This document shows positions 39,442 through 48,703 of a stretch of 64,000 bases of DNA, one piece after another. The notes under the pieces are model-generated. The model had not been told where the DNA came from and did not search any database. It worked only from the letters and a program-made list of their open reading frames with translations. The DNA comes from Bdellovibrionaceae bacterium UBA3535. GTDB taxonomy: Bacteria > Bdellovibrionota > Bdellovibrionia > Bdellovibrionales > UBA840. Where the stretch lies: NCBI GenBank assembly GCA_002376845.1, contig DFOS01000005.1, positions 186,001 through 250,000 of the forward strand, written 5' to 3'. Within the stretch, counting starts at the first letter, position 1; each line of letters opens with the position of its first letter. A program made the position numbers and the translations under genes.

Positions 39442-40503
39442 TTATTTTTGTCGTGTACTGCGTTTGTAGCGGTTCTTCCAACGTTTCTTGGCCATATCTT
39501 GCATATCCACAATTTTATCTGTTTCATCCACAATTTCGGCGCCCAAAAGAGTCTCGATTACATCTTCCATTGTGACAATGCCCGAGATACCGCCAAATTC
39601 ATCCACCACCAAAGCAATATGCTCACGCTTTTCTATAAAATCGTTGAATAGATGAAAAATACTATAGTCTTCTGAGATGGTGAAAATCTCACGCATAAAT
39701 TCACCCAACTCCTTATCCCCTTCATCATCAATCAAGTGCTCCAGTACATCGTCTTTTAGTACATAACCCACGATATTTTCACTGGTATCACTTTCTCGAA
39801 GTGGAATGCGCGAAAAAACCAAATCTTCTTGTAGATCATAGAATTCTCGGGCCTTCATATTTTTTGGAGCCGTTTCGATTACAGTTCTAGGAGTCATCAC
39901 CTGTTGCGCTTGGTATTTTTTAAAGTGCATTAGATTGTGAATGAAGGTGATTTCTGTTGGATCTAACGCACCCTCTTGCGAGCCAATTTCAGCCAGGGCC
40001 AAGAAATCGTGGCGAGAAAAAATGCTTTTCTTTTTATCGGAATTAAAAAATACCGTGATCGATTGGCAAAGCCATATGATGGGAGCCAAAACTTTGATAA
40101 GAAAATTCAAGCTGCGAATGGTAAACGGCGCAAAACTCTTCCAGTTGGTAGCCCCTAAGGTTTTGGGAATGATCTCAGAAAAAATTAATATGGCCACGGT
40201 CATCCCCACAGGCACAACCAATCCGGTAATTAGCGGGTTGGCATCGGACCATATTTTGGTGGCTTCTTGGCCCACCCCAATTGCCCCGGCGGTATGGGCG
40301 ATGGTATTCAAGCTCAGAATCGCCGACAGGGGCCGGTCGATATTATCTTTAAAATCTTTGAGGATGATGCCAAGCTTATTGCCCTTTTTGATTTGGATCT
40401 GCATATAGGAGGGCGAAATACTTAGTAGAACTGCCTCCCAAAGTGAGCAAAGAAACGAGAAGGTGATCGAGATGAGGAAAAACCCTATCAGTGCGGTATA
40501 CAT
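39442..40503 (-). CDS. CNNM/CorC-family membrane protein with CBS domains
   Basis: A 353-residue protein. Residues 1-165 form a DUF21/CNNM membrane domain with three to four helices (SLNTIAHTAGAIGVGQEA, SEIIPKTLGA). A CBS-domain pair follows (VMTPRTVIETAPKNM and HIALVVDEFGGISGIVTMEDVIETLLG). The CorC/HlyC C-terminal transporter-associated domain is absent, since the protein stops shortly after CBS2 with a basic tail (KKRWKNRYKRSTRQK). Family members are linked to Mg2+ or Co2+ transport or resistance. It is preceded by a 260-base intergenic region. Confidence 0.9.
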   Translation of the reverse strand: MYTALIGFFLISITFSFLCSLWEAVLLSISPSYMQIQIKKGNKLGIILKDFKDNIDRPLSAILSLNTIAHTAGAIGVGQEATKIWSDANPLITGLVVPVGMTVAILIFSEIIPKTLGATNWKSFAPFTIRSLNFLIKVLAPIIWLCQSITVFFNSDKKKSIFSRHDFLALAEIGSQEGALDPTEITFIHNLMHFKKYQAQQVMTPRTVIETAPKNMKAREFYDLQEDLVFSRIPLRESDTSENIVGYVLKDDVLEHLIDDEGDKELGEFMREIFTISEDYSIFHLFNDFIEKREHIALVVDEFGGISGIVTMEDVIETLLGAEIVDETDKIVDMQDMAKKRWKNRYKRSTRQK

Positions 40504-40763
40504 CGAGCTCTTAATTTAGCAAATTTGCCTGGTGCCTACAATGAGAATCGGCGTACTTTCGAGCATAAATGAGGCATTTGAGAGGCTTTATATGCCTAAA
40601 AATATGCGAAACACCCTTGAGATTCTAAAGAAAATTGTCTCAAATTGATACACTCTTTATTGGCTTATTTTAGATTCAGCCCATTCACATAAAAGCCTGA
40701 TGATTTTACCGTTTTTTTGCTGGCTGTACTAAAGTGAGATGGGGATTCTGACGATACGTTTGT
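40504..40763. other. Intergenic region with two inverted repeats
   Basis: This gap between the divergent CNNM gene and the Gly-rich protein gene contains AGGCAT/ATGCCT (40572-40597) and TTGAGA/TCTCAA (40617-40643), both perfect six-base arms. TTGATA at 40645-40650 is a possible -35 box. I see no small gene in it. Confidence 0.35.
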
Positions 40764-42410
40764 ATGATGAAAAAGGTCTTATTTTTTCTATTCTTATTCA
40801 CTTTTGTGAACCCTTTAGTTTTTGTTAACGTTACGAGTAATGCTAGTCAGCGCGCTTACCATTATGAGGAAAATGGAATGGGGAATACGGTAGTAATCGC
40901 CAGCAGAGCAGAAGCGAGTGATGAGGGCGATAACTTAGACGACATACATCCCGGTTTAGGAGATCTACTCAACAAGCTATATAAACAAAGAGATGGAGAT
41001 TTAGGCACAGCAAGTTCTGCTGTGGAAAGATCGACAAAAACCACCTTTGAAATGACAGATGAATTACGAAGAGGAATTGATAACATAATTGATTATTGCA
41101 ATTACAAAGTTACTCAACCAAATCCTCCTATGGATCTTAATACATGCATGGCTCAAGAACTTGGAAAAATGGATAGTCTTAAAGGCGCGCTAAACTCAAG
41201 CTTACAAGATCAAGTTAAGGCCTGTTCTGATACCGCTAAGGTGGCAAAATATTCATGTGATGCGCAAACCTATGGAGGTGCGGCCTCTCTAGTAATCGGC
41301 TTGGCTAATCAAGTTCGAGCCTCTGGCATGGGGGAAAAATGTAAAAAAGCAGCTGACTTTCAAAAAAATATGGGGCTCTTAAACGCTGGCATTGCTGGCA
41401 TGTGCTTCTATGGCAAAAACGAATGCAAAAAGAATTGTGAGATTAATGACGATTCGATAAATAGGTCAAAGCAAGTATTTGCTGAACTAAAAAATCTAAA
41501 TATTCCAGCGTTAAATGCATTCTTAGATGACAGCAGACATGTTCAAGCGGTTAACAGCATTGATGAAATCAAACAAAGTTGTGAAAAAGCAAGTCTAAGT
41601 GTGGAAATAGCGCTGGGTAATGCCATGCAACTCATGCAAGGCTTCGCCCAAGCCGATCAGTGCGACCAAGAACTCACGCAAAATGAATGTATGCAAGAAG
41701 ATGCGGGGACAAATCGTAAGTGTCCTGTGCAGTTTTGTGCAAATCCCGATAACAGCGAAGATCCTTCTTGCAAATGGACAGCGGCTTGCTCCACTCCAGA
41801 ATCCATGAATGATCCTGCTTGTAAATGTTTGGCCAACCCCATGGCCGATGGCTGTATGAATCTACCACTACCAGGCGGTAGTTTTAACAGCTTTGCCAAT
41901 AACCGTACACCTGGCGGTGATGGTTACGATTGGGGTGAAACAGAGATGCCCCTAGAAGATGTACCACCACCCGCTTTTGGTGATACAAACAATACGGGTG
42001 ACGGCATAGTCGGCGGCACCGGCGGCGGTGGCGGCGGAGTTGGCAAAGGCTCTGCCCTCGGCGGCGGCCCCGATGGCGGCGGCGGGCGCGGACCAGCAGC
42101 AGGAGTTTATGATACCAACGTTACTGGTGGTGTTCGCAACAATGCAGGCGGCGCAGGTAGCGGCGGCGGCAGTGGTAGCGGCTACTACTCTGGCTCCTCG
42201 CGCGGCGGCGGTGATGGTTACACAAGTAGTGCACGTGGTGGTTCTGGCAAAAACAAACTTGATCTAAAAAAATATCTTCCGGGCGGAAAATTGGCACGGC
42301 AGCGAGATGCAAAAAAGAACAACGGCATTACTGGTGCCAATGGCCTATCAAATTTCCAAAAGGTCAACCGTGCGCACAACCGCTCACGCGGCACTTTGAT
42401 GCAGCCTTAA
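40764..42410 (+). CDS. Secreted Cys-rich protein with long Gly-rich low-complexity tail
   Basis: A 548-residue exported protein with a clear signal peptide (VLFFLFLFTFVNPLVFVNVTSNA). Residues about 80-330 are helical with many paired Cys (NTCMAQEL, KACSDTAK, CKKAADFQ, MCFYGKNECKKNC), so disulfides are likely. Then a compact Cys-rich stretch (CDQELTQNECMQ, CKCLANPMADGC) leads into about 110 residues dominated by Gly, Ser, Asn and Asp (GGGGGG, GGAGSGGGSGS), ending with a basic tail. Local base composition is much more GC-rich in this tail. I recognise no family. The 3' end overlaps the convergent yejE gene by four bases. Confidence 0.7.
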   Translation: MMKKVLFFLFLFTFVNPLVFVNVTSNASQRAYHYEENGMGNTVVIASRAEASDEGDNLDDIHPGLGDLLNKLYKQRDGDLGTASSAVERSTKTTFEMTDELRRGIDNIIDYCNYKVTQPNPPMDLNTCMAQELGKMDSLKGALNSSLQDQVKACSDTAKVAKYSCDAQTYGGAASLVIGLANQVRASGMGEKCKKAADFQKNMGLLNAGIAGMCFYGKNECKKNCEINDDSINRSKQVFAELKNLNIPALNAFLDDSRHVQAVNSIDEIKQSCEKASLSVEIALGNAMQLMQGFAQADQCDQELTQNECMQEDAGTNRKCPVQFCANPDNSEDPSCKWTAACSTPESMNDPACKCLANPMADGCMNLPLPGGSFNSFANNRTPGGDGYDWGETEMPLEDVPPPAFGDTNNTGDGIVGGTGGGGGGVGKGSALGGGPDGGGGRGPAAGVYDTNVTGGVRNNAGGAGSGGGSGSGYYSGSSRGGGDGYTSSARGGSGKNKLDLKKYLPGGKLARQRDAKKNNGITGANGLSNFQKVNRAHNRSRGTLMQP

Positions 42411-43417
42411 CGTGGGTTTAAGGCTTCTCGCACACCATCACCAACCAAAGACAATAAAACAAGGGTACAAAACAAGGCTGTAGAAGGATAAACCGCAAGC
42501 CACCAAGAAGTGGTGAAGTGCTTTTGTGCTTGCGCCAAGAGCTCGCCCCACGAAGGCGTTGGCGGCGGCAAACCCAAACCTAGATAATCCAAACCCGCCA
42601 GCGATGTAACATATGTAGCAATCACAAAGGGTGCAAAGGTTATTACCGGCTGCAAAGAGTTCGGTAGTATATGTTTAAAGACAATTTGCTTATGGCTAGC
42701 GCCAATGGCCCTTGCCGCTTCAACAAATTCTTTTTTACGGTTCTTTAAAAATTCTCCCCGAATGTAGGCAGACATAAAAATCCAACCAAAAAATGAGGTG
42801 ATAATTACCAACAAGGTAAGTCCTGGCTGATAGATCGATACCATAATGATCAATATAAATAAAAACGGAATGGAACTAATCACCTCCGTAACCCGCTGCC
42901 CTAGTATGTCCACTGTGCCGCCAATATATCCCATAGCACCACCCAAAACGATGGCAATCATGGTGGTGACAAGCCAAACCAAAATCGCATAGGCCATGGA
43001 GTAGCGATAGCCATAAAGAAGACGTGATAAGACATCCCTGCCTCCCTCATCGGTTCCCATCAAATGTTTGGCAGAAGGCGGTCCCGGAAAAAACTCCAGC
43101 GTCTTATCCGACTCATAGGGGTCCCACTCAATCAAGGGCCAAAGCGCCCAGTCGGCTTGCAAGTCACGGTAATTGGTCACCATGGTGGTGGTCACGCCAA
43201 ATTCAGTGGGGTGATAGTCCTTTAAAACCGGAAAATACAATTGGGAATTGTAGGATAATACCAAGGGCTTTGAGTTAGCCCAAAACTCCGCAGTCAAAGA
43301 AAAGAAGCTTATAATTAGCAGTGCAATGCTGGCACAGACCGCCAGTCGGTTCTGCTTGAAACGCCGCCATTGTCTGAGTTTCATGTCGTTTTCTATAAAG
43401 CGTTCAATCAAAATCAA
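42407..43417 (-). CDS. yejE: Peptide ABC transporter permease (YejE type)
   Basis: A 336-residue permease. Its N-terminus, with LTAEFWANSKPLVLSYNSQLYFPVLKDY, is the distinctive long periplasmic segment of YejE, and EFGVTTT...YRDLQADWALWPLIEWDPYE follows. Five or six helices come next, with the EAA loop EAARAIGASHKQIVFKHILPNS for ATPase docking and GLGLPPPTPSWGELL near the C-terminus. It works with YejB and a YejF-type ATPase in oligopeptide uptake. It overlaps yejB by 14 bases. Confidence 0.93.
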   Translation of the reverse strand: MILIERFIENDMKLRQWRRFKQNRLAVCASIALLIISFFSLTAEFWANSKPLVLSYNSQLYFPVLKDYHPTEFGVTTTMVTNYRDLQADWALWPLIEWDPYESDKTLEFFPGPPSAKHLMGTDEGGRDVLSRLLYGYRYSMAYAILVWLVTTMIAIVLGGAMGYIGGTVDILGQRVTEVISSIPFLFILIIMVSIYQPGLTLLVIITSFFGWIFMSAYIRGEFLKNRKKEFVEAARAIGASHKQIVFKHILPNSLQPVITFAPFVIATYVTSLAGLDYLGLGLPPPTPSWGELLAQAQKHFTTSWWLAVYPSTALFCTLVLLSLVGDGVREALNPR

Positions 43418-44405
43418 TCCTCGGGTCTACTAGCACATATGCAATATCACTAATAATATTTCCTAACAGCATGGCTATGGCTTGCAGAAATACCAAAGCC
43501 ATCACCACCGGATAGTCTCTAGACATCACCGAAGTATAAGACAACAGACCTATGCCATCGAGTTGAAAAACTTGCTCTAACAATATGGAGCCAGCAAAAA
43601 AGATCGACAAAAAGCCGCCCACTCCAGTAACTACCGGGATCAATGCATTGCGGGTTGCGTGCTTAATATAAACCGCCTTTTCATCCAATCCCTTTGCGCG
43701 GGCCGTTCGAATGTAGTCCTTTTTGATCTCTTCCAAAATAGAGTTTTTCATTAACAAGGTTAAGGTGGTAAAAGAACCTATCACATAACAAATCAGCGGT
43801 AAAATAAAGTGGTGAATTCGGTCTCCTACCTTTCCCCAAAAACCAAGAAACTCATATTGATCGGAAGTGGTACCGCCAATAGGGAAAAGATCTAGAAAAC
43901 TGCCGCCAGCAAAAAAGACGATAAGCAAAATCCCCAACATAAATGGCACGATGGAGTAAGCAATAAAAAGCATTACACTGGTAATAATATCAAACTTACT
44001 ACCTTGAAACATGGCCTTGGCAATGCCCAGCGGGATACTAATAATATAACTTAATAGCAAAGAGATGATTCCAAACTGTAAGGAGACCGGGAACTTCGAA
44101 ATGATCACATCAATAACCGGTTCTTCGTAGGTAAAACTATCACCAAAATCTAGGGTAAAAATATTTTTCAGCCAGATAAAATACCTTTGCACCACAGGTT
44201 TGTCGCGCCCATATTGTTTGTTCAGCGCCTCGATTACCTCTTCGCTAACCGCGGCCCCACTTGCGCCACTACCAAATTTAAGGCTTTGAATCTTTTGCTC
44301 CACCGGGCCACCAGGAGCAAGCTCCAAGACAAAGAAGGTAACCACGGTGATTCCTAGCAGGGTTGGAAAGATAAGAGCAAAACGCTTGAGTAGATACCGA
44401 AACAA
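43404..44405 (-). CDS. yejB: Peptide ABC transporter permease (YejB type)
   Basis: A 333-residue inner-membrane permease beginning with FRYLLKRFALIFPTLLGITVVTFFVLELAPGGP, the usual DppB/YejB start. It has LFPIGGTTSDQYEFLGFWGKVGDRIHHFILPL, an EAA loop (YIRTARAKGLDEKAVYIKHATRNALIPV) and SRDYPVVMALVFL near the end. The GGTTSDQYEFLGFWGKVGDRIHH stretch favours YejB over DppB or OppB. It is three bases from the binding-protein gene and overlaps yejE. Confidence 0.93.
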   Translation of the reverse strand: MFRYLLKRFALIFPTLLGITVVTFFVLELAPGGPVEQKIQSLKFGSGASGAAVSEEVIEALNKQYGRDKPVVQRYFIWLKNIFTLDFGDSFTYEEPVIDVIISKFPVSLQFGIISLLLSYIISIPLGIAKAMFQGSKFDIITSVMLFIAYSIVPFMLGILLIVFFAGGSFLDLFPIGGTTSDQYEFLGFWGKVGDRIHHFILPLICYVIGSFTTLTLLMKNSILEEIKKDYIRTARAKGLDEKAVYIKHATRNALIPVVTGVGGFLSIFFAGSILLEQVFQLDGIGLLSYTSVMSRDYPVVMALVFLQAIAMLLGNIISDIAYVLVDPRIDFD

Positions 44406-44408
44406 GGC

Positions 44409-46019
44409 TTACTCCACTGTCCAATATTCCATGCCCAATGAATATTTAAATGCCGGCTTCGGCATTTTTATATGCTTTCGATTGGCGTATAATGTGCTCT
44501 TTTGATTTAGCATAAAAATATAGGGCACATCGGCGGCAATCTTGCGATATATTTCATGTAAAACAGGTTTGCGCTTTTCTTTGTCCAAAATGCCTTTTGC
44601 CTTATCAATTAGCGCATCCACTTCTTTATTGGAGTAAGACACATAGTTAGAACCACCGTCTGCCATAGAGGAGGAATGCCAAATCTGCTTAGGGTCCCAA
44701 TTCAGCATGCCACCGCCCCAGCCTAGCGCTACGGTTTCAAAATTTCTTTCATTTAATAATTGTACTAAGGAATTCCACTCAATCAGCTTGATATCAATAT
44801 CCACACCCTTTTTCTTTGCATCCTCCTTGATCATGGCATAAATGGGCATGCGCTCCTTGCTGCCAGTGGTAAGTTGAAAACGAAGGGGCGTTTTCTTGCC
44901 ATCAATCATCTTATCCAAGACCCCATCCTTATCCGAATCACTCCAGCCAGCTTGCTTTAACAATTTCAAAGCACCTTCGGGATCATAAGGTATCGGCTCT
45001 AAATCAGGATCTGCATATTCGGAGTGGCGGTAAGTGGGTCCACTCATTACTTCCCACATATTGTAATAAAACTTTTCCGCAATCAGCTCGCGGTTCACCA
45101 ACATGGCAAAAGCTTTTCTAACCTTTAGATCTTTAAATATGGGATGCTTTAAATTCATCCCAATATAAATATAGGGCTTTGGCGTAAGAATATCGACCTT
45201 ATGTTTTTCTAGTTCACTCTCCCAAACCGGCCCACTAGTTTTCTTCATATAGGCCTCAGGATCGTTACTCATATCGATATAATCCAGTCGCCCCTTTTTT
45301 AACATTTCAATGGCGGTGTTTTTCTCTTTTACGAAACGAAAAATGATGCGGTCAAAATTATGCTTTCCCTCATTGTGAGCCAAGCTAGCCCCATACCAAT
45401 CAGGATTCTTTTCTAGGATAATGCGTTTGCCCTTTTCCCATTCCTTCAACTTATACGGCCCTTCTCCAACGACCTTTTTGGTTAACTTTCTCCCCTCTTT
45501 AGGATCTCCATAAACATGTTTCGGCAATATCTGCATCATGGATGCAATAACTTCTAAATTTTGATGGTACTTTTCTTTTGCTGTAAATTGAATCGTCCTT
45601 TCATCAAGAATGGTGGGGGATTCAAACTTTTCAAAGTAGGAGCGGGAGTGCACCGCTGCATACTCTTCCATAAAATGCACATCAAAAGAAAACTTCACAT
45701 CCTCTACCGTCAGCGGCTGGCCATCATGAAACTTTACGCCCTCACGTATCTTAAAGGTATAGGTAAGACCATCCTCCGATACCTCAAAGGACTCTGCAAT
45801 ACCCGGTTGCCATTCCAGCGTGTCTGGATCTCGATCCATCAAACGATCTAGTAAATAGGACTGCACGGACGTGGCGTAAACATCCGTCGAAGTTATGGGG
45901 TTTAGATTGGTTGGTTCGGCATTCAGATTAAGATAGATGATTTTGCCTTGCATTTTGGCAGCGTCATTCTTCGAAGTACAAGAAATTAATATTAGTAATA
46001 AAATAGAAAGCAGCCGCAT
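44409..46019 (-). CDS. Peptide-binding lipoprotein of the SBP family 5 (OppA/DppA-like)
   Basis: The start at 46019 is supported by an AAGGGGGG site on the minus strand. It gives 536 residues with a signal peptide and lipobox (LISC, Cys14). Family 5 features are NAEPTNLNPITSTDVYATSV, SEDGLTYTFKIREGVKFHDG, DVKFSFD, and the C-terminal YSNKEVDALIDKAKG and EIYRKIAADVPYIFMLN. It is the binding subunit of the YejBE permease pair downstream. It is shorter than E. coli YejA (about 600) and looks more OppA-like, so I leave out the yejA name. Confidence 0.9.
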   Translation of the reverse strand: MRLLSILLLILISCTSKNDAAKMQGKIIYLNLNAEPTNLNPITSTDVYATSVQSYLLDRLMDRDPDTLEWQPGIAESFEVSEDGLTYTFKIREGVKFHDGQPLTVEDVKFSFDVHFMEEYAAVHSRSYFEKFESPTILDERTIQFTAKEKYHQNLEVIASMMQILPKHVYGDPKEGRKLTKKVVGEGPYKLKEWEKGKRIILEKNPDWYGASLAHNEGKHNFDRIIFRFVKEKNTAIEMLKKGRLDYIDMSNDPEAYMKKTSGPVWESELEKHKVDILTPKPYIYIGMNLKHPIFKDLKVRKAFAMLVNRELIAEKFYYNMWEVMSGPTYRHSEYADPDLEPIPYDPEGALKLLKQAGWSDSDKDGVLDKMIDGKKTPLRFQLTTGSKERMPIYAMIKEDAKKKGVDIDIKLIEWNSLVQLLNERNFETVALGWGGGMLNWDPKQIWHSSSMADGGSNYVSYSNKEVDALIDKAKGILDKEKRKPVLHEIYRKIAADVPYIFMLNQKSTLYANRKHIKMPKPAFKYSLGMEYWTVE

Positions 46020-46123
46020 AATCCCCCCTTGCAAGCTGCAATTAATATGACGTAATTTGGCGATGAATTCAAGAGATCTAAATACTTCTAGTCACTGGGG
46101 ATTTTTCATATTAGCTTGATTTT

Positions 46124-46714
46124 ATGAAATGGCTTAAAGACCTATATTATTGGACCCTAAATTTTGCTGACAAAAAGTACAATACTGCTGCGCTATCGGC
46201 CGTATCATTTACCGAGGCGAGTTTTTTCTTAATACCACCCGAAGTTTTGTTTTTGCCCATGGCAGCGTCTCGGCCCAAACGCGCCCTATATTATAGCTTT
46301 TTAATGAGTCTGTTTTCCGTGCTTGGGGGCATCTTTGGCTATTGGTTAGGCATGTCTTTTTGGCATGTCGTGAGTCCCTATTTTTTTGACTATGTCTTTA
46401 GCGTAGAAAAATTTGATGAAGTACGAGTGCTATTTAACGATCATTCTTTTGAAACTTTATTTATTGCTGGCTTTACTCCCATCCCTTTTAAGATATTCAC
46501 CATCGCTGCCGGAGTGGTGAACACGCCCTTTGGATTGTTTGTCATGGTCTGTACACTCGCACGCACACTTCGCTATTTTATACTCGGTGGCCTGTTTTAC
46601 TTTTACGGCCCAAAAATTCGCTCCTGGATTGAAGACAATTTCGAAAAGGCGACTCTGGGCATTGGTCTTCTACTCGTAGTACTCGTGGTAGCAATTAAAA
46701 TCCTACGGCATTGA
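46124..46714 (+). CDS. YqaA/DedA-type membrane protein
   Basis: A 196-residue inner-membrane protein with about five helices, matching the YqaA branch of the SNARE-associated/DedA superfamily. Signatures are SFTEASFFLIPPEVLFLPMA near residue 28, a GYWLGMSFW helix, AGFTPIPFKIFTIAAGV near 112 and LARTLRYFILGGLFYFYG. DedA proteins affect membrane lipid flipping and envelope homeostasis. No Shine-Dalgarno precedes the ATG; CATATT lies eleven bases upstream. Its end overlaps the convergent peptidase gene by 20 bases. Confidence 0.85.
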   Translation: MKWLKDLYYWTLNFADKKYNTAALSAVSFTEASFFLIPPEVLFLPMAASRPKRALYYSFLMSLFSVLGGIFGYWLGMSFWHVVSPYFFDYVFSVEKFDEVRVLFNDHSFETLFIAGFTPIPFKIFTIAAGVVNTPFGLFVMVCTLARTLRYFILGGLFYFYGPKIRSWIEDNFEKATLGIGLLLVVLVVAIKILRH

Positions 46715-47570
46715 TTTGCGCACCAACAATGGCCAATAGCAAGTCATTGTCTTCTTTTGGAAATAGCAAATCCCTTACCATAACGGATTCAGAATCACTA
46801 ATATTTCGCGCCTCTATGCTATATAAAAAAGGAATAAAAGATTCTAACACGGCTTCGTAGATTCTCACTCTTTGCTGCGTAGAGGCCGCTTGTATTCTTT
46901 CACCATAGGCTTGCCAAAAATTATGTATAAACGGCTTAAAGTAGACATAGTAATTAAACTGCCCTTTTGCTAAAATGCGCTTGCGCCAAAGCTTATAGTC
47001 TTTAGACTCTAGTGGAAAAGAATAGTCTCGCTCGCGATAAAAGTCTTTTTGCTGCACAAAAATATCTGTGTGCATCGCCTTGGGATCTGCATAAAAAATA
47101 ATGGGCAGTAAATCGCTAAAAGCCTCTTGCAAAGCCTGGTGTTGAAAAAAAATGTCGGGATTTTCAAAAACATCATCTAGCATTCTTTTACGCACCAGCA
47201 AGCTGTACAGCAAATGATGACCATACTCATGCATCAAACCTGCGGCCAGCACTTTTCGGCGCTCACGATGTTTCGATTGCTTATGCTCTAGGGTGATTTC
47301 AATAAGTCGATCCGTGGGCGTGTAAGCAAATTCATCTAGATCCCTATCGAAATAAAGATAAACCTCTTCTTTGTATTTTTGTTTTAAATGCCGGTTGAAA
47401 AGCTTAAGGTCTTTTAACTTGCGCCTGGCAAGTTTCATATCGTTTTTTGCAGTAACGCCAACCTCAGCTATAAGATTGTCATAAAATAGATCTGGGCAAG
47501 TTTGCCGAGCAAAAGCTATTTCAAGAAATAATAATAGAATTGTCCCCATCCCCATAACTACGGCCATCAT
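46695..47570 (-). CDS. Secreted zinc metallopeptidase-like protein
   Basis: A 291-residue protein with an N-terminal signal peptide (GTILLLFLEIAFARQ). The zinc-binding motif is visible as LMHEYGHHLLY near residue 112, an HExxH, followed about 35 residues later by FFQHQALQEAFSD, where Glu of EAFSD is the probable third ligand, as in gluzincins. No known family name comes to mind. The start is uncertain: two Met options occur six codons apart and neither has a clear Shine-Dalgarno. Together with the protein at 3441, it makes two secreted HExxH proteins in the window. Confidence 0.7.
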   Translation of the reverse strand: MMAVVMGMGTILLLFLEIAFARQTCPDLFYDNLIAEVGVTAKNDMKLARRKLKDLKLFNRHLKQKYKEEVYLYFDRDLDEFAYTPTDRLIEITLEHKQSKHRERRKVLAAGLMHEYGHHLLYSLLVRKRMLDDVFENPDIFFQHQALQEAFSDLLPIIFYADPKAMHTDIFVQQKDFYRERDYSFPLESKDYKLWRKRILAKGQFNYYVYFKPFIHNFWQAYGERIQAASTQQRVRIYEAVLESFIPFLYSIEARNISDSESVMVRDLLFPKEDNDLLLAIVGAQINAVGF

Positions 47571-47648
47571 CTACAAATATATTGCGGCAGCAAAGCTTGA
47601 AGGGAAGTAAGAGTAATTTTTTCCTGCTTTTCAAGCATCTGAGAGCGT

Positions 47649-47654
47649 GATAAT
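47649..47654 (+). promoter_or_regulatory. -10-like box eight bases before the speB start codon
   Basis: GATAAT matches the consensus at five of six positions and ends eight bases before the ATG at 47663, with TG two bases upstream of it. No Shine-Dalgarno is present. Confidence 0.35.
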
Positions 47655-47662
47655 CCTTTGCC

Positions 47663-48640
47663 ATGAATATTTTTGATGTAGATTGCGAAAGAAAAGATGC
47701 TGCCATAGTCATTTTACCCGTTCCTTGGGAAGCAACGACTTCCTATGGGCAAGGCACTGCCTATGGCCCGGAACTGATTCTAAGGGCCAGTGCACAGCAG
47801 GATCTTTATGATTTTTATTTTAAGGACAACTACAAAGCTGGCTTTTTTTGGCAAAACCATTCCGAAGAGATTTTAGAATCTTCTTTTACCACCAGAAAGC
47901 TTTGTGAGCTGGCCATGCAGGGTGATAAGCAAGCTCTTGCAGAGACTAACAAGCATTGCGCTGCTATGAATGAATATGTTTACAAGAATTGCTTACAAAT
48001 TTTAGAAGAAGATAAAATACCGGCCGTGGTCGGCGGTGATCATTCTACTCCGCTTGGTTTGATTCGCGCTATCGGTGAAAAATATCAGGGTGATTACGGA
48101 ATATTACATATCGATGCCCACGCGGATTTACGCAAAGCTTACCAAGGCTTTACCTATTCCCATGCTTCTATTTTTTATAATGTTATGACCTCTGATTTTT
48201 TGCCAAAAAAATTGGTACAAGTTGGCATTCGTGACTACTGCGAAGAGGAAGCTTTAAGAATTGAGCAAAGTGAAGGCAGGATCCACACTTTTTTTGATGC
48301 CGCATTAAAGGAGCGCGAATCTTGGCGCGAGTCTTGCGAGGAAATTGCTGCAGCTCTTCCGGAGCGGGTCTATCTTTCTGTAGACATTGATGGATTTGAT
48401 CCAAAGCTCTGCCCCAATACCGGCACTCCCGTTCCCGGTGGGCTTGATTTTTGGCAATTCCAACAGCTTTTGCATGTTTTAGTCGGTAGCGGCAAAAAGA
48501 TCATTGGCTTTGACCTAAATGAAGTTTCTGCTGGGCCTGAATATGATCTAGAACAAGAATGGGATGGTAATGTGGGTATGCGCATTTTATTTCAGCTTTG
48601 TGGTTGGTGCGTGGAGAGCCAAAAGCAAAAAATCTCTTAG
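47663..48640 (+). CDS. speB: Agmatinase (ureohydrolase family)
   Basis: A 325-residue arginase/agmatinase-fold enzyme with the binuclear manganese motifs GGDHS near 124, DAHADLR near 151 and SVDIDGFDP near 243. ADC-pathway agmatinase splits agmatine to putrescine and urea. With speA at 33273 in the same window, agmatine is the most economical substrate, although arginase, formiminoglutamase and guanidinobutyrase share the fold. The N-terminal ILPVPWEATTSYGQGTAYGP is the family's substrate loop. The promoter-like box suggests a leaderless mRNA, and a bidirectional terminator follows. Confidence 0.85.
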   Translation: MNIFDVDCERKDAAIVILPVPWEATTSYGQGTAYGPELILRASAQQDLYDFYFKDNYKAGFFWQNHSEEILESSFTTRKLCELAMQGDKQALAETNKHCAAMNEYVYKNCLQILEEDKIPAVVGGDHSTPLGLIRAIGEKYQGDYGILHIDAHADLRKAYQGFTYSHASIFYNVMTSDFLPKKLVQVGIRDYCEEEALRIEQSEGRIHTFFDAALKERESWRESCEEIAAALPERVYLSVDIDGFDPKLCPNTGTPVPGGLDFWQFQQLLHVLVGSGKKIIGFDLNEVSAGPEYDLEQEWDGNVGMRILFQLCGWCVESQKQKIS

Positions 48641-48670
48641 GATGCTTTTCTAGAAGGCGGCCTAATAACA

Positions 48671-48703
48671 TAAAAAAAGGCCAATCCTTGGCCATTTAAA
48701 AAA
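48671..48703. terminator. Bidirectional terminator between speB and the DksA-like gene
   Basis: GGCCAA (48679-48684) and TTGGCC (48688-48693) form a stem with a three-base loop. It is flanked by a run of A on the left and ATTTAAAAAA on the right, so the hairpin has A/T tracts on both strands and can serve both convergent genes. Confidence 0.6.

Noticed and set aside
39941..40408. 155-codon frame antisense to the CNNM gene
   Set aside because: It lies wholly opposite a clear CNNM/CBS protein and lacks translational signals.
42000..42260. GGC/GGT-rich stretch that could be read as a DNA repeat array
   Set aside because: The units are irregular and in frame with the Gly-rich tail of the secreted protein; there are no spacers or regular repeats as in a CRISPR or satellite.
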